DNA of 54,162 bases from Acidothermaceae bacterium. Lineage in GTDB: Bacteria > Actinomycetota > Actinomycetes > Acidothermales > Acidothermaceae. The notes under the pieces are model-generated. The model made no database searches. It had not been told where the DNA came from and was given only the letters and a program-made list of their open reading frames with translations. The DNA lies in NCBI GenBank assembly GCA_025934355.1, contig JAICYF010000002.1:1-54162 (forward strand), given 5' to 3'. The position numbers and the translations under genes were made by a program. Shown piece by piece: positions 36,684-47,329 of the stretch; within the stretch, counting starts at the first letter, position 1, and each line of letters begins with the position of its first letter.

Positions 36684-38134
36684 CCGGCGCACACGTGATG
36701 GTCGCGCAGCTCACGGCCGCGCAAAACTTCGGTCCGCAAGCAGCGCGCGACCTGTGGTGGCTCATCATCGTGAAGACCGTCGTGGTGTTCGCGTTCCTGG
36801 TCGTCACCACGTTGCTGATGATTTGGGCCGAGCGCCGGGTGGTCGCGCGCATGCAGCAGCGCATCGGCCCGAACCGGGTTGGCCCGCAAGGCTTGCTGCA
36901 GAGCCTTTTCGACGGCATCAAGCTCGCGTTGAAGGAAGACATCATTCCGAGCGCGGCCGACAAGGCGGTGTTCATCCTCGCGCCGATCCTGTCCGCGATT
37001 CCCGCCTTCATGGCGTTCGCGATGATCCCGTTCGGCCCGACCGTCTCGATCGCCGGCCGGCACACGAACTTGCAACTCACCGACTTGTCGGTGGCGGTGC
37101 TGTTCATCCTCGCGATGAGCTCGATGGGCATCTACGGCATCGTGCTTGGCGGTTGGTCGAGTGGCTCGACGTATCCGCTGCTCGGTGGCGTTCGGTCCGC
37201 CGCGCAGATGGTCAGCTACGAAATAGCGATGGGCCTGTCGTTCGTCGGCGTGTTCTTGTACACCGGAACGCTTTCGACGTCCGGCATCGTCGACGCGCAG
37301 GCGCACAGGTGGATCCTGTTAGAAGCGCTGCCGTCGTTCATCATTTACGCGATCGCGATGGTCGGAGAGACCAACCGGGCGCCGTTCGACTTGCCCGAGG
37401 GCGAGACCGAGCTTGTCGGTGGCTTTCACACCGAGTACTCATCACTGAAGTTCGCCCTGTTCTTCCTCGCCGAGTACATCAACATGGTCACCGTCTCCGC
37501 GCTGATGACCACGCTGTTCCTCGGCGGTTGGCGGGCGCCATGGCCGATTTCGTTGTGGGCTTCGGCCAACACAGGCTGGTGGCCGCTGCTGTGGTTCGTC
37601 ATCAAGATCGGCATCGTGTTGTTCGTCTTTATCTGGCTGCGCGGAACGCTGCCGCGGTTCCGGTACGACCAGTTCATGAAGTTCGGCTGGAAGGTGCTGA
37701 TCCCGGTCAACCTGATCTGGATCGTCATTGAGGCCGCGCTGAAGATGACGTCGCGCACCGGCACGTTCGTGGTGGTCGGCATAGCCGTCGCCCTCGTGCT
37801 TATCGCGGCCTACATGGCTGAAGCATTGCAGGAACGCAACCGGAGGCTGGCGGAGATCGACGCTGAGGAGGCGGCCGAGCGGCCGTTCGACCCGTTCGCC
37901 GGCGGTTTCCCGATCCCGCCGATGCCCGGGCAGCAGCTTCCGACTCAACGTCCGGTGCCGGTCGGCGTCGCGACGTCCGGGCATGAGATCACCGGCTCGC
38001 TGCCGCGCGATTTCTCGGGCGACTTCACCAGCGACACAATCAGCGACGACGACATCGACGACATCGACGACCTCGACGACCTCGACGACGTCAACGGTGG
38101 CGAGACCGATGAGCCCGATGGAGGCCGCTCGTGA
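36680..38134 (+). CDS. nuoH: NADH-quinone oxidoreductase subunit H
   Basis: A membrane subunit of 484 residues at the junction of the peripheral and membrane arms. It shows [33 protein letters not shown], a VNFL-like matrix loop around [27 protein letters not shown] and [19 protein letters not shown]. The TTG start (36680) overlaps the nuoG stop and has GGAGG six bases upstream; GTG 36695 and ATG 36698 are alternatives. The last ~100 residues are an extra cytoplasmic tail ending in a repeated Asp-Asp-(Ile/Leu) run (38044-38095), absent from E. coli NuoH. It overlaps nuoI (GTGA). Confidence 0.94.
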   Translation: MTGAHVMVAQLTAAQNFGPQAARDLWWLIIVKTVVVFAFLVVTTLLMIWAERRVVARMQQRIGPNRVGPQGLLQSLFDGIKLALKEDIIPSAADKAVFILAPILSAIPAFMAFAMIPFGPTVSIAGRHTNLQLTDLSVAVLFILAMSSMGIYGIVLGGWSSGSTYPLLGGVRSAAQMVSYEIAMGLSFVGVFLYTGTLSTSGIVDAQAHRWILLEALPSFIIYAIAMVGETNRAPFDLPEGETELVGGFHTEYSSLKFALFFLAEYINMVTVSALMTTLFLGGWRAPWPISLWASANTGWWPLLWFVIKIGIVLFVFIWLRGTLPRFRYDQFMKFGWKVLIPVNLIWIVIEAALKMTSRTGTFVVVGIAVALVLIAAYMAEALQERNRRLAEIDAEEAAERPFDPFAGGFPIPPMPGQQLPTQRPVPVGVATSGHEITGSLPRDFSGDFTSDTISDDDIDDIDDLDDLDDVNGGETDEPDGGRS

Positions 38135-38742
38135 CTAACTTCCTGCCCCCGTCTTTGCGCGGATTCGGCGTCACGTTCGGCACTATGTTCAAGCCGGTCA
38201 ACACCGAGCTGTACCCCGACGTGAAGAAGCCGACAATGCCGCGCTTCCACGGTCGTCACGTGCTCAATCGGCACCCAGACGGCTTGGAGAAGTGCGTCGG
38301 CTGCGAGCTGTGCGCATGGGCCTGCCCCGCCGACGCCATCTACGTCGAGGGCGCCGACAACACCGACGAGGAGCGCTACTCGCCAGGTGAGCGGTACGGC
38401 CGCGTCTACCAGATCAACTACCTGCGCTGCATCTTGTGCGGGTTGTGCATCGAGGCGTGTCCCACTCGGGCGCTCACGATGAGCAACGAATACGAGCTTG
38501 CCGACGACAACAGGGCCGACCTCATCTTCACCAAGGAACAGCTGCTCGCGCCGCTCGCGCCGGGCATGGAGCTGCCGCCGCACCCGATGCGGCTGGGTGG
38601 TCCGAAGGACTACTACCGTGGCACTCCGGCCGCGCACGTGATGAGCGGCGACGTCGAAGATGGCAGCCTCGCCACGAGCGTTCTGCGGCAAGGGCAGGCG
38701 CACTCCGACGTCCAAGACAAGGCAGAGGGAGTCGACCGCTGA
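38131..38742 (+). CDS. nuoI: NADH-quinone oxidoreductase subunit I
   Basis: A 203-residue subunit with two [4Fe-4S] clusters (N6a, N6b): [18 protein letters not shown] and [16 protein letters not shown], both C-x2-C-x2-C-x3-C. The N-terminal amphipathic helix ([14 protein letters not shown]) attaches it to the membrane arm. GTG 38131 overlaps nuoH. The last ~45 residues are a lineage-type extension. Ends one base into the nuoJ ATG. Confidence 0.97.
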   Translation: MTNFLPPSLRGFGVTFGTMFKPVNTELYPDVKKPTMPRFHGRHVLNRHPDGLEKCVGCELCAWACPADAIYVEGADNTDEERYSPGERYGRVYQINYLRCILCGLCIEACPTRALTMSNEYELADDNRADLIFTKEQLLAPLAPGMELPPHPMRLGGPKDYYRGTPAAHVMSGDVEDGSLATSVLRQGQAHSDVQDKAEGVDR

Positions 38743-39587
38743 TGCCGACTGCCATCCTCGCGTCAGGCCTGAACGCCAGCGGTCCTGAGACCGCGGTGTT
38801 CTGGATCCTCGCGCCGATCGCGGTCATCTTCGCGCTGGGCATGGTGTTTTCCCGACACACGGTGCATGCCGCATTGATGCTCGGCGGCGTGATGCTGATC
38901 CTCGCCGTGTTCTATGCCGCCCAAGACGCGCCGTTCCTCGCCTTCGTGCAGGTGATCGTCTACACCGGCGCGGTGATGATGCTTTTCTTGTTCGTGTTGA
39001 TGCTGGTCGGCGTCGACACTAAAGACAGCCTCGTCGAGACGCTGCGCGGTCAACGTTTCGCCGGCGTGGTCGCCGCGATCGGCTTTTTGCTGCTGCTGTT
39101 CACCGGCATCGTCAACGCGGGCATCCACGGCAGCAAGGGGTTGCACGCCGTGAACTTCGCCGATGACCAGCCCGCCCGCGGAGTTGAGAACGCCGGCGGC
39201 AACGTCTATCAGATCGCCAAGCTGCTGTTCGACCGCTACGTGTTCGCTTTCGAAGCGACGTCCGCGCTGCTCATAACAGCGGCGCTCGGCGCAATGGTGC
39301 TCGCGCACCGACAGCGGCACACGCCAAAACTGACCCAACGCGAGCTCATGCAACAGCGATTCAAATTCGGCACGCATCCGGCGCCGCTACCCGGCCCGGG
39401 TGTGTACGCGCGGCACAACGCCGTCGACACGCCGGCGCTGCTGCCCGATGGCTCGCCGTCGCCGCTCAGCGTTTCGCTGTCGGTCGAGTTGGTCAGCCAA
39501 AAGCACGGTCGCGCGCCACGGCCCGCGGAGCTCGGCTCGTCGGCCGCCGCGCACCACCCGGCCTCAGGGAAGGGACAAAGCGAATGA
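38742..39587 (+). CDS. nuoJ: NADH-quinone oxidoreductase subunit J
   Basis: A 281-residue membrane subunit with five helices, including [18 protein letters not shown] and the broken helix region [27 protein letters not shown] 38742 shares its A with the nuoI stop (TGATG). A long soluble C-terminal tail (about 95 residues) after the last helix extends beyond the E. coli protein. It overlaps nuoK (ATGA). Confidence 0.95.
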   Translation: MPTAILASGLNASGPETAVFWILAPIAVIFALGMVFSRHTVHAALMLGGVMLILAVFYAAQDAPFLAFVQVIVYTGAVMMLFLFVLMLVGVDTKDSLVETLRGQRFAGVVAAIGFLLLLFTGIVNAGIHGSKGLHAVNFADDQPARGVENAGGNVYQIAKLLFDRYVFAFEATSALLITAALGAMVLAHRQRHTPKLTQRELMQQRFKFGTHPAPLPGPGVYARHNAVDTPALLPDGSPSPLSVSLSVELVSQKHGRAPRPAELGSSAAAHHPASGKGQSE

Positions 39588-39883
39588 GCCCGACCTTTTA
39601 CCTGTACCTCTCCGCGATCCTCTTCACGATCGGCACCCTCGGCGTGCTGCTCCGCCGCAACGCCATCGTGGTCTTCATGTGCATCGAGTTGATGCTCAAC
39701 GCCACCAACCTGGCGTTGGTCACCTTCTCGCGCATCAATGGCACGCTCGACGGCCAGGTGATGGCCTTTTTCGTCATGGTGGTGGCCGCGGCGGAGGTCG
39801 TGGTCGGGCTTGCCATCATCGTGTCCGTGTTCCGCACCCGCCGATCGGCCTCGGTCGACGACGCGAACTTGCTGAAGTACTGA
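39584..39883 (+). CDS. nuoK: NADH-quinone oxidoreductase subunit K
   Basis: A 99-residue, three-helix antiporter-related subunit. It shows [41 protein letters not shown], containing the conserved membrane Glu (CIELMLNA) thought to take part in proton pumping, and [17 protein letters not shown] with the second Glu. The stop TGA overlaps the ATG of a 21-codon mini-ORF before nuoL. Confidence 0.97.
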   Translation: MSPTFYLYLSAILFTIGTLGVLLRRNAIVVFMCIELMLNATNLALVTFSRINGTLDGQVMAFFVMVVAAAEVVVGLAIIVSVFRTRRSASVDDANLLKY

Positions 39884-39948
39884 TGACTCCGGAAAGGCAG
39901 CCAGCAGTGACTCGCGCGCGCAGCACCCGTGACGGTGGCCGGTCGTGA
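39883..39948 (+). CDS. Possible 21-codon coupled mini-ORF between nuoK and nuoL
   Basis: ATG 39883 shares its A with the nuoK stop (TGATG), and its TGA (39946-39948) overlaps the nuoL GTG (GTGA). The frame therefore bridges the gap exactly. It starts Met-Thr-Pro-Glu-Arg and is Arg-rich. No known family. It has the same architecture as the nuoF-nuoG element but unlike sequence. Confidence 0.4.
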   Translation: MTPERQPAVTRARSTRDGGRS

Positions 39949-41882
39949 CCCACGCCGCGCTTCACGCCGCCGCAACACTCACCCCGACCATGCACACCAC
40001 CGGGGCCTTCTCGTTCACCTGGTTGCTTGTGGTCATCCCGCTCACCAGCGCGACCGTGTTGTTGCTCGGAGGGCGACGCACGAACAGCTGGGGCCACCTG
40101 CTCGGTGTCGCGGCGCCGGTGGCGTCGTTCGTGCTGGGCCTGATTTTGTTCGCGCAGTTGATCGGCAAGCCGGCGTCCGAGCGAAGCTTCGACAACCACC
40201 TGTTCAGCTGGACGTTCGTCGGAAACTTCAAGGCGCCGGCCAACTTCCAGATCGACCCGTTGTCGATTTCGTTCGTGCTGCTCATCACCGGGGTCGGTTC
40301 ACTGATTCACGTCTATTCCGTCGGCTACATGGCGCACGACCCCGGACGGCGACGGTTCTTCGCGTACATGAACCTTTTCGTGTCGGCGATGCTGCTGCTC
40401 GTGTTGGCCGACAACTACCTGGCGCTCTACGTCGGGTGGGAAGGTGTGGGTCTGGCGTCGTACCTGCTCATCGGTTTCTGGTACCACAAGCCGTCGGCGC
40501 GAACAGCCGCGACAAAGGCGTTCGTCGTCAACAGGGTGGGCGACTTCGGCCTGTCGCTCGCCGTCATGCTGATGTTCGCGACGTTCGGCAGCTTCACCTT
40601 CACCAACGTCTTCGGCGCCGCAGGTAGCGCCGACCACGCGACAATGACCGCGATCGGCCTGCTGTTGCTGCTCGGCGCGTGCGCGAAGTCCGCGCAGGTG
40701 CCGCTGCAGTCATGGCTCGGCGACGCGATGGAAGGCCCGACGCCGGTCTCCGCGCTCATCCACGCCGCGACGATGGTCACCGCCGGCGTCTACCTGGTCG
40801 CGCGCTCGGCGCCCATCTTCAACGTCACGCCGACGGCGCGGCTCGCTGTGACCGTCGTTGGCGCCGTGACATTGTTGTTTGGCGCGATCATCGGCTGCGC
40901 CAAGGACGACATCAAGAAGGCGCTGGCCGCCTCCACCATGAGCCAGATCGGATACATGATGCTGGCCGTCGGGCTCGGCCCGGCCGGTTACGCGTTCGGC
41001 ATCGCGCACCTGCTGACCCACGGCTTCTTTAAGGCCGGACTCTTCCTCGGGGCGGGCTCGGTCATGCACGGCATGAACGACGAGGTCGACATGCGGCGCT
41101 TTGGCGGGCTCGGCAAGTACATGCCCTGGACGTTCGCCACCTTCGGCCTCGGGTACCTCGCCATCATCGGGTTTCCAGGACTGTCCGGGTGGTTCACCAA
41201 GGACGCCATCATCGAGGCGGCGTACCACAAGGGCGGCACCTCGGGTTACCTCCTCGGCTCCGCGGCGCTCGTTGGCGTCGTCCTCACCGCGTACTACATG
41301 ACCCGTGTCATGTTGATGACGTTCTTCGGTGAGAAGCGTTGGGCGGAGGACGCCCATCCGCACGAGTCGCCCGAGGTCATGAAGTGGCCGATGGTGATTC
41401 TCGCCATCGGATCGGTCGGGTTGGGCTACCTGCTCGTGCTGGGCAGCCGGTTCGCCGACTTCCTCGCTCCGGTCGTCGGCAAGGCCGAAGACACCGCGTT
41501 CAAGCCCATCGGTCTCGTGGGCATCTTGACGTTCGTCGTGATGCTGGCGGGTATCGGCGTCGCGTACCTGCAGTACGGACGACGTCGCGTGCCGGCGGTC
41601 GCGCCTGTCGCGGGTCCGCTCGTCGTCGCCGCTCGGCACGACTTGCTCGGCGACGCGTTCAACGAGTCGGTGTTCATGCGACCTGGCCAGTACCTCACCC
41701 GGTTGCTCGTGTTCTTCGACTATCGGGGAATTGATGGCTTCGTCAACGGCTTCGCGGCGTTTATCGGCGGCACATCGAGTCGCTTCCGGCGGGTGCAGAC
41801 AGGTTTTGTGAGGTCGTACGCCCTGTCGATGTTCGGCGGCGCCGTCGTGTTGGTCGCCGCTCTGCTGCTGGTGAGGGGCTGA
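39945..41882 (+). CDS. nuoL: NADH-quinone oxidoreductase subunit L
   Basis: A 645-residue antiporter-like proton pump subunit with about 16 helices. It includes [20 protein letters not shown] (conserved Glu), [23 protein letters not shown], the lysine-bearing [23 protein letters not shown] and [19 protein letters not shown], then the C-terminal lateral helix region. GTG 39945 may be coupled to the mini-ORF; an ATG at 39990 is a possible later start. nuoM begins seven bases after its stop. Confidence 0.96.
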   Translation: MTHAALHAAATLTPTMHTTGAFSFTWLLVVIPLTSATVLLLGGRRTNSWGHLLGVAAPVASFVLGLILFAQLIGKPASERSFDNHLFSWTFVGNFKAPANFQIDPLSISFVLLITGVGSLIHVYSVGYMAHDPGRRRFFAYMNLFVSAMLLLVLADNYLALYVGWEGVGLASYLLIGFWYHKPSARTAATKAFVVNRVGDFGLSLAVMLMFATFGSFTFTNVFGAAGSADHATMTAIGLLLLLGACAKSAQVPLQSWLGDAMEGPTPVSALIHAATMVTAGVYLVARSAPIFNVTPTARLAVTVVGAVTLLFGAIIGCAKDDIKKALAASTMSQIGYMMLAVGLGPAGYAFGIAHLLTHGFFKAGLFLGAGSVMHGMNDEVDMRRFGGLGKYMPWTFATFGLGYLAIIGFPGLSGWFTKDAIIEAAYHKGGTSGYLLGSAALVGVVLTAYYMTRVMLMTFFGEKRWAEDAHPHESPEVMKWPMVILAIGSVGLGYLLVLGSRFADFLAPVVGKAEDTAFKPIGLVGILTFVVMLAGIGVAYLQYGRRRVPAVAPVAGPLVVAARHDLLGDAFNESVFMRPGQYLTRLLVFFDYRGIDGFVNGFAAFIGGTSSRFRRVQTGFVRSYALSMFGGAVVLVAALLLVRG

Positions 41883-41889
41883 TATCGCG

Positions 41890-43419
41890 ATGAGTTTCCC
41901 CTGGCTCACCGTCATCGGTGCCGTCCCTCTCGCGGGGTCGATCGTCCTCGCCGGGTTGCCCAGCGCGCGCACCAAGCTCGCGAAGCAGGTCGCGCTAGGC
42001 ACCACGCTTGTCACACTTGCGCTCGCCATCGCGATGGCGGTGCAGTTCGCGCCGAAGGGCGACCGCTTTCAGTTCACCGAGCAAGTGAGCTGGATCTCGT
42101 CGTTCGGCGTGCACTACGCGCTCGGCGTCGACGGCATCGCGTTGGTGCTGCTGCTGATGACTGTCGTCTTGTGGCCTGTCGTCGTGCTGGCTTCGTGGCA
42201 CGAGTGCGAGAGCACCAGGTTTAGCGCGAAGTCCTACCTCGCGTTGATGGTGTCGATGGAGACCCTGCTCATCGGCGTGTTCGTCTCGACCGACCTTTTC
42301 TTGTTCTACGCGCTGTTCGAGGCGATGTTGGTGCCGATGTACTTCATCATCGGCTCCCATGGCACCTCCCGGTCGTCGTACGCGTCGATGAAGTTCTTGC
42401 TGTACAGCCTGTTCAGCGGCTTGCTGATGCTGGCTGCCGTGATCGCGCTGTACGCGGTCGGCCCAGGCGGCAAGGACGCGTTCTTGTACTCGACCTTGCA
42501 AAACGTCGACTTACCGGTGAACGACGCGCGCTGGTTGTTCCTCGGCTTCTTCTTCGCCTTTGCGGTGAAGGCGCCGCTGTGGCCATTCCACACCTGGCTG
42601 CCCGACGCCGCCGCAGAGTCACCGGTGGGCGGCACGGTGCTGCTCGTCGGCGTCCTCGACAAGGTTGGCACCTTCGGGTTTTTGCGTTACTGCCTCGGCA
42701 TTTTCCCCGGCGCCTCGCATTGGTTCACGCCGGTTGTGTTGGTGCTCGCGGTCGTCGCGGTGATTTACGGTGCGCTGCAAGCCATCGGCCAAAAAGACTT
42801 GCTGCGCCTCATCGCGTACGTGTCGGTGTCGCACTTCGGCCTCATCACGCTGGGCGTCTTCGCCTTCACCAGCCAGGGGCAGTCGGGCGCGACGCTTTAC
42901 ATGGTCAACCACGCGTTCTCCACCGGCGCGCTGCTCCTCATCATCGGTTTCATGATTCACCGCCGCCGCTCGCGCGGTGTGAGCGACTTTGGTGGCATGC
43001 AGAAGGTCACGCCGATCCTCGCTGGCACCTTCCTGGTGGCCTGCATGTCGGGCCTTTCGCTACCGGGTCTCAACACCTTCGTCAGCGAGTTCCTTGTGCT
43101 CGTCGGCACTTTCACCCGCTACAAGGTCGCCGCCGGCATCGCCACGATCGGCATCATTTTGGCGTCGGTCTACATGCTGTGGATGTACCAGCGCACCATG
43201 ACCGGCCCAGTCGCACCCGCCGTCGAAGGCGCAAAAGACTTGTCACTGCGTGAAAAGCTCGTCATCGCGCCGATGGTGGCCGTTATCGTGTTCCTCGGCT
43301 TCTACCCGCGGCCCGTCCTCGACGTCATCAACCCAGCGGTGGGCGCGACATTGCAACACACGGGCAACAGCGACCCACCCCCCGTCGTCCAGACTGCAAC
43401 TAATGGAGGAGCGTCGTGA
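41890..43419 (+). CDS. nuoM: NADH-quinone oxidoreductase subunit M
   Basis: A 509-residue antiporter-like subunit. The conserved Glu is in FYALFEAMLVPMYFIIG, and the pump lysine region is FAFAVKAPLWPFHTWLPDAAAESPVGGTVLL. A later block, IGQKDLLRLIAYVSVSHFGLITLG, carries the second lysine. About 14 helices are predicted. Overlaps nuoN by GTGA. Confidence 0.97.
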   Translation: MSFPWLTVIGAVPLAGSIVLAGLPSARTKLAKQVALGTTLVTLALAIAMAVQFAPKGDRFQFTEQVSWISSFGVHYALGVDGIALVLLLMTVVLWPVVVLASWHECESTRFSAKSYLALMVSMETLLIGVFVSTDLFLFYALFEAMLVPMYFIIGSHGTSRSSYASMKFLLYSLFSGLLMLAAVIALYAVGPGGKDAFLYSTLQNVDLPVNDARWLFLGFFFAFAVKAPLWPFHTWLPDAAAESPVGGTVLLVGVLDKVGTFGFLRYCLGIFPGASHWFTPVVLVLAVVAVIYGALQAIGQKDLLRLIAYVSVSHFGLITLGVFAFTSQGQSGATLYMVNHAFSTGALLLIIGFMIHRRRSRGVSDFGGMQKVTPILAGTFLVACMSGLSLPGLNTFVSEFLVLVGTFTRYKVAAGIATIGIILASVYMLWMYQRTMTGPVAPAVEGAKDLSLREKLVIAPMVAVIVFLGFYPRPVLDVINPAVGATLQHTGNSDPPPVVQTATNGGAS

Positions 43420-45014
43420 GCCCGGCGATCGCGCATGTCGCCGCGGCGTTGTTGCCCGGCGCTGCTGACCCCACGACGAGCTTCCCGACGCCGCACCTCG
43501 ACTATCGCGCGCTGCTGCCGATGCTCATAGTCGGCGGGGTCGCCACACTCGGCGTGCTTGTCGAGGCGTTCGTGCCGCGAGGCAAGCGCGGCATCACGCA
43601 GACCGTGCTCGCGCTTGGCGGTCTGGTCGCGGCGATGGTCGCGGTCGTCTCCAACACGTCGATCCGCAACATCACGGCCGAGGGCGCCATCTCCGTCGAC
43701 GGCCCCACGCTGTTCATCCAGGGCACTGTCATCGCCGTCTCGATCGGCGCGCTGTTGCTGATCGCCGACCGCGCCCTCGCCAGCGACGCCGACTTCGCCG
43801 CGCAGGCCGCCGACGTCCCCGGATCTGCGGCCGAGCAGGCCAGCGTGCGCGCGGGCTTCGTGCACACCGAGGTGTTCCCGCTCGCGATGTTCGCCGTGGC
43901 CGGCATGCTGCTGTTTCCGGCGGCGAACGACCTCATCACCATGTTCGTCGGCCTCGAGGTGCTGTCGTTGCCGCTGTATCTGCTGGCCGGCATGGCGCGC
44001 CGTCGTCGGTTGCTCTCGCAAGAAGCCGCCCTGAAGTACTTCCTGCTCGGCGCGTTCTCGTCGGCGTTCTTCGTGTACGGCATGGCGCTGGTCTACGGAT
44101 ATGCGGGCAGCGTGAAGTTCGCCGACATCGCAACCGCGCTGTCGTCGTCCACCCACGGCGACCCGCTCATCATCGTCGGCCTGGCATTGCTTGGCATCGC
44201 GCTGATCTTCAAGCTGTCCGGCGCGCCGTTCCATTGGTGGACACCAGACGTCTACCAGGGCGCCCCGACGCCGATCACCGCTTTCATGGCGGCGGGCACC
44301 AAGATTGCCGCGTTCGGCGCGTTGATGCGGGTGCTGTTCGTGGCGTTCGGCGGTCTGAGCTGGGACTGGCGCCCGATCATTTGGGGCGTCGCGATCGTCA
44401 CGATGGTGGTCGGCGCGGTCATCGGTGTGACGCAGACCGACGTCAAGCGTCTACTCGCCTACTCGTCGATCGCACACGCGGGCTTTCTGCTCACCGCGGT
44501 GGGCGGCATCACCGTCGGCACCGCCGACAGCGAGTCGAGCGTGCTGTTCTATCTCGTCGCGTACGGCTTCATGACGATCGGGGCGTTCGCGATCGTGATG
44601 CTGGTGCGCGACGCCGACGGCGAGGCGAATCACCTGTCCCGCTGGGTCGGCCTCGGACGCCGTTCGCCGCTCATCGCCGGCATCTTCGCGTTCTTCCTGC
44701 TGGCGTTTGCCGGGCTGCCGCCCACGAGCGGACTGTGGGCCAAGGTGGCCGTCTTCAAGGCCGCCTACGAGGGTGGCGCGGCGCCGCTGGTGATCGTGGG
44801 CATGTTGGCCAGCGCGGTCACCGCGTACTACTACGTCCGCATCATCGTGTTGATGTTCTTCCAGGAGCCAGCTGTCGACGGGCCGACCGTTCTGGCGCCC
44901 ACGGTGTTCACCTCGGCCGCCGTCGTGATCGGAGTTGCGGCTACCTTGGTGTTGGGCATCGTGCCGCAGCCCCTGCTCGACCTGGCGGGCAAGGCGGTTC
45001 CGTTCCTGCGCTAG
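43416..45014 (+). CDS. nuoN: NADH-quinone oxidoreductase subunit N
   Basis: The last nuo gene, a 532-residue antiporter-like subunit. It shows MFVGLEVLSLPLYLLAGMAR (conserved Glu), LGIALIFKLSGAPFHWWTPDVYQGAPTPITAFMA (pump lysine), TQTDVKRLLAYSSIAHAGF and FAGLPPTSGLWAKVAVFKAAY. With this gene the operon has all 14 subunits A-N in canonical order. The prenyl synthase gene follows 14 bases later and may be in the same transcript. Confidence 0.97.
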   Translation: MSPAIAHVAAALLPGAADPTTSFPTPHLDYRALLPMLIVGGVATLGVLVEAFVPRGKRGITQTVLALGGLVAAMVAVVSNTSIRNITAEGAISVDGPTLFIQGTVIAVSIGALLLIADRALASDADFAAQAADVPGSAAEQASVRAGFVHTEVFPLAMFAVAGMLLFPAANDLITMFVGLEVLSLPLYLLAGMARRRRLLSQEAALKYFLLGAFSSAFFVYGMALVYGYAGSVKFADIATALSSSTHGDPLIIVGLALLGIALIFKLSGAPFHWWTPDVYQGAPTPITAFMAAGTKIAAFGALMRVLFVAFGGLSWDWRPIIWGVAIVTMVVGAVIGVTQTDVKRLLAYSSIAHAGFLLTAVGGITVGTADSESSVLFYLVAYGFMTIGAFAIVMLVRDADGEANHLSRWVGLGRRSPLIAGIFAFFLLAFAGLPPTSGLWAKVAVFKAAYEGGAAPLVIVGMLASAVTAYYYVRIIVLMFFQEPAVDGPTVLAPTVFTSAAVVIGVAATLVLGIVPQPLLDLAGKAVPFLR

Positions 45015-45028
45015 GGAGACTCGACCGG

Positions 45029-46027
45029 GTGACAAGCGTCAGCCAGCTCGGCTTGGTGGTCCCCGACCCAGAACTGGAGTCGGAGATCTCGGCCGGTGTC
45101 GGCGCGGTCGAGCAAATGTTGCGCGACGCGGTGAAGAGCGACTATCCGTTCGTCACCGAGACCTCGCGGCACCTGGTCGAAGCCGGCGGCAAGCGGTTCC
45201 GTCCGTTGCTTGTGCTGCTCGCCGCTCAGTTCGGCGACCCGTCCGCACCTGGCGTGCTGCCGTCAGCCGTCGTCGTCGAGCTCACCCACCTGGCCACTCT
45301 GTACCACGACGACGTGATGGACGAAGCGCTGGTGCGGCGCGGAACCGTCAGCGCGAACGCCCGGTGGTCCAACACGATCGCGATTCTCACCGGTGACTTC
45401 TTGTTCTCCCGGGCCTCCGACATGCTGGCCGACCTCGGCCCCGACGCGGTGCGGATTCAGGCCCGCACGTTCGAGCGACTCGTGCAGGGCCAGATTCGCG
45501 AAACGGTCGGCCCTGAGACCGGCGTCGACCCGCTCTCACATTATTTGCAAGTGGTCGCCGACAAGACCGGGTCGCTTATCTCGACCTCGGCCCGCTTTGG
45601 CGCGATGTTCGCCGGCGCGCCCGACCAGGTCGTCGACGTGATGATTCGCTACGGCGAGCGCATCGGCGTCGCGTTCCAGCTCTCCGACGACCTGCTCGAC
45701 ATCACCAGCGACTCGCACGACTCCGGCAAGACGCCGGGCACCGACCTGCGTGAAGGCGTCACCACGCTGCCAGTGCTGCACGCCCGCCGGTCGACCGACC
45801 CGTCCGACGCACGGTTGCTCGAGTTGCTCGGCGCCGACCTGTCGGACGACGACCGGCACCGCGAGACCCTCGCATTGCTGCGCGCCCACTCCGCCATCAC
45901 GGCCACGCGCGCCGACGTCGAGAAGTGGGCGCAAGACGCCCGCGACACGCTGCGGCCGCTGCCCGACGGCCCGCCCAAGCGCGCACTTGACGCGATGTGC
46001 GATTACGTGATCGCCCGCACTTCCTGA
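45029..46027 (+). CDS. Polyprenyl diphosphate synthase (menaquinone side chain)
   Basis: A trans-isoprenyl diphosphate synthase of 332 residues, building the menaquinone tail from IPP. First Asp-rich motif: LYHDDVMDEALVRRG; second: FQLSDDLLDITSD, with GGKRFRPLLVLLAAQ at the allyl-binding end. The chain length cannot be read reliably from sequence. GTG 45029 with GGGAGA upstream; the frame is open further back inside nuoN but lacks family residues. Position after nuoN, as in other actinobacteria, links it to the UbiA-like prenyltransferase. Confidence 0.92.
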   Translation: MTSVSQLGLVVPDPELESEISAGVGAVEQMLRDAVKSDYPFVTETSRHLVEAGGKRFRPLLVLLAAQFGDPSAPGVLPSAVVVELTHLATLYHDDVMDEALVRRGTVSANARWSNTIAILTGDFLFSRASDMLADLGPDAVRIQARTFERLVQGQIRETVGPETGVDPLSHYLQVVADKTGSLISTSARFGAMFAGAPDQVVDVMIRYGERIGVAFQLSDDLLDITSDSHDSGKTPGTDLREGVTTLPVLHARRSTDPSDARLLELLGADLSDDDRHRETLALLRAHSAITATRADVEKWAQDARDTLRPLPDGPPKRALDAMCDYVIARTS

Positions 46028-46098
46028 TTCGGCGCGCCGATGCGCGGCCCGGCGGCGGACGCGCGCAAGTTGGCGGCCAAATTTACCGGCCAGGCTGA

Positions 46099-46112
46099 TG
46101 ACAACGGTTACA
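46099..46112. promoter_or_regulatory. Candidate LacI-family operator upstream of lacI-type gene
   Basis: TGACAACGGTTACA matches the LacI-family pattern TGnAAnCGnTTnCA at 9 of 10 fixed positions when read on the minus strand. It is about 95 bp before the regulator's start, suggesting autorepression. A related site lies at 47477. Confidence 0.45.
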
Positions 46113-46206
46113 AATTGGCTATCGTTCTCTCTTGCGCACGTCCTGGCGCGCGCCTGGCCCAGCCGCAGCGCTGCCGATGTAACGGCGTAACAGGGAGGAC
46201 GCACCG

Positions 46207-47247
46207 ATGGGCGCGGTCGAAAGTCCAGCGCTTGGCGGCATGACGATTCGCGACGTCGCCCGCGAGGCCGGCGTCTCCACCGCCACTGTCTCGAGGGCGT
46301 TGCGCGGTCTGCCGAACGTCGATCCCATCACCCGTGAGCACGTGCGCCGCGTCGCCGACCGGCTCGACTACGTGATCTCGCCGGCCGCGTCCCGGCTGGC
46401 GAGTGGTCGGGCCGGCAGCATCGCGGTCATCACGCCCTTCATCGCCCGGTGGTACTTCTCCAAGGTGCTCCACGGCGTCGAACGCGTGTTGCAGCGCTCG
46501 GATTTGGACCTGCTTCTTTACAGCACGGGCGATCTCAGCGAGCCGCACCGGATGCCGCCGCATCGTCGGCTGCGTCGACGGGTCGACGCGGTGCTCGTCA
46601 TAGGGTTGCCTGCCGACAGCCCGGAGATGCGCGAGCTATTTGAGCTCGACCTCCCGGTCACGCTGATTGGGTCGCACGCGGTTGGCGCGTCCAGCGTCTC
46701 CATCGACGATGTCGAGGGCGCCCGCATGGCCACCCAGCACCTCATCAACCTCGGTCACGAGCGGATCGGCCTTATCTCCGGCCGTCCGTTGCCCACGCCG
46801 TACTTCCCCGAGATGGATCGGCTGGCCGGCTACCTCGACGCGCTTGCGTCGTCCGGAATCACCGCTGACCCCAACCTTCGGGTGCCCGGGTTCTTCACGA
46901 TCGAGGGCGGCGAGCACGCGATGACCGCGCAGCTCGCGCAGCGCACGCCCCCGACCGCGGTATTCGCAATGTCCGACGAGATGGCCTTTGGGGCGCTGCG
47001 GGCGTTGCGTCGGCACGGCCTTCGGCCCGGCGAGGACGTCTCGCTCGTGGGCTTCGACGGCCACGAGATGGCCGACCTGCTCGACCTGACAACGGTGTGC
47101 CAGCCGGCCGAGGAGTTGGGCGCGCTCGCCGCTCGCTGCCTGCTTGACCTGCTTGACCAGCCGAACCGCGAGCCTCAGGAGCTCCGGCTTCCGATTCAGT
47201 TGTACGTGCGCGGCTCGACCGCGGCGCGCCGCCGCGACGACGGCTGA
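46207..47247 (+). CDS. LacI-family transcriptional regulator
   Basis: A 346-residue sugar-responsive repressor. The helix-turn-helix is MTIRDVAREAGVSTATVSRAL and the hinge RRVADRLDYVISPAASRLASGR. The effector domain follows with SIAVITPFI, IDDVEGARMATQHLINLGHERIGLISG and a late DVSLVGFDGHEMADLLDLTTV. GGGAGG lies eight bases before ATG 46207. It is placed upstream of, and same-direction with, the ABC importer, so it most likely controls that operon in response to its sugar, perhaps an alpha-glucoside. Confidence 0.93.
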   Translation: MGAVESPALGGMTIRDVAREAGVSTATVSRALRGLPNVDPITREHVRRVADRLDYVISPAASRLASGRAGSIAVITPFIARWYFSKVLHGVERVLQRSDLDLLLYSTGDLSEPHRMPPHRRLRRRVDAVLVIGLPADSPEMRELFELDLPVTLIGSHAVGASSVSIDDVEGARMATQHLINLGHERIGLISGRPLPTPYFPEMDRLAGYLDALASSGITADPNLRVPGFFTIEGGEHAMTAQLAQRTPPTAVFAMSDEMAFGALRALRRHGLRPGEDVSLVGFDGHEMADLLDLTTVCQPAEELGALAARCLLDLLDQPNREPQELRLPIQLYVRGSTAARRRDDG

Positions 47248-47317
47248 CCGCTACCGCAGACAATGTCGGACGACGTCGCACGTGGGGCCAGTTAAGCGGC
47301 TTACTTCTTGACCTTTT

Positions 47318-47329
47318 CGTTAGCCAACG
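47318..47329. promoter_or_regulatory. Near-palindrome in the ABC importer promoter region
   Basis: CGTTAGCCAACG is symmetric at 10 of 12 positions. TTGACC (47308-47313) lies just before and CCTAGA (47332-47337) 18 bp further, so it may sit between promoter elements. Weak evidence. Confidence 0.3.
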
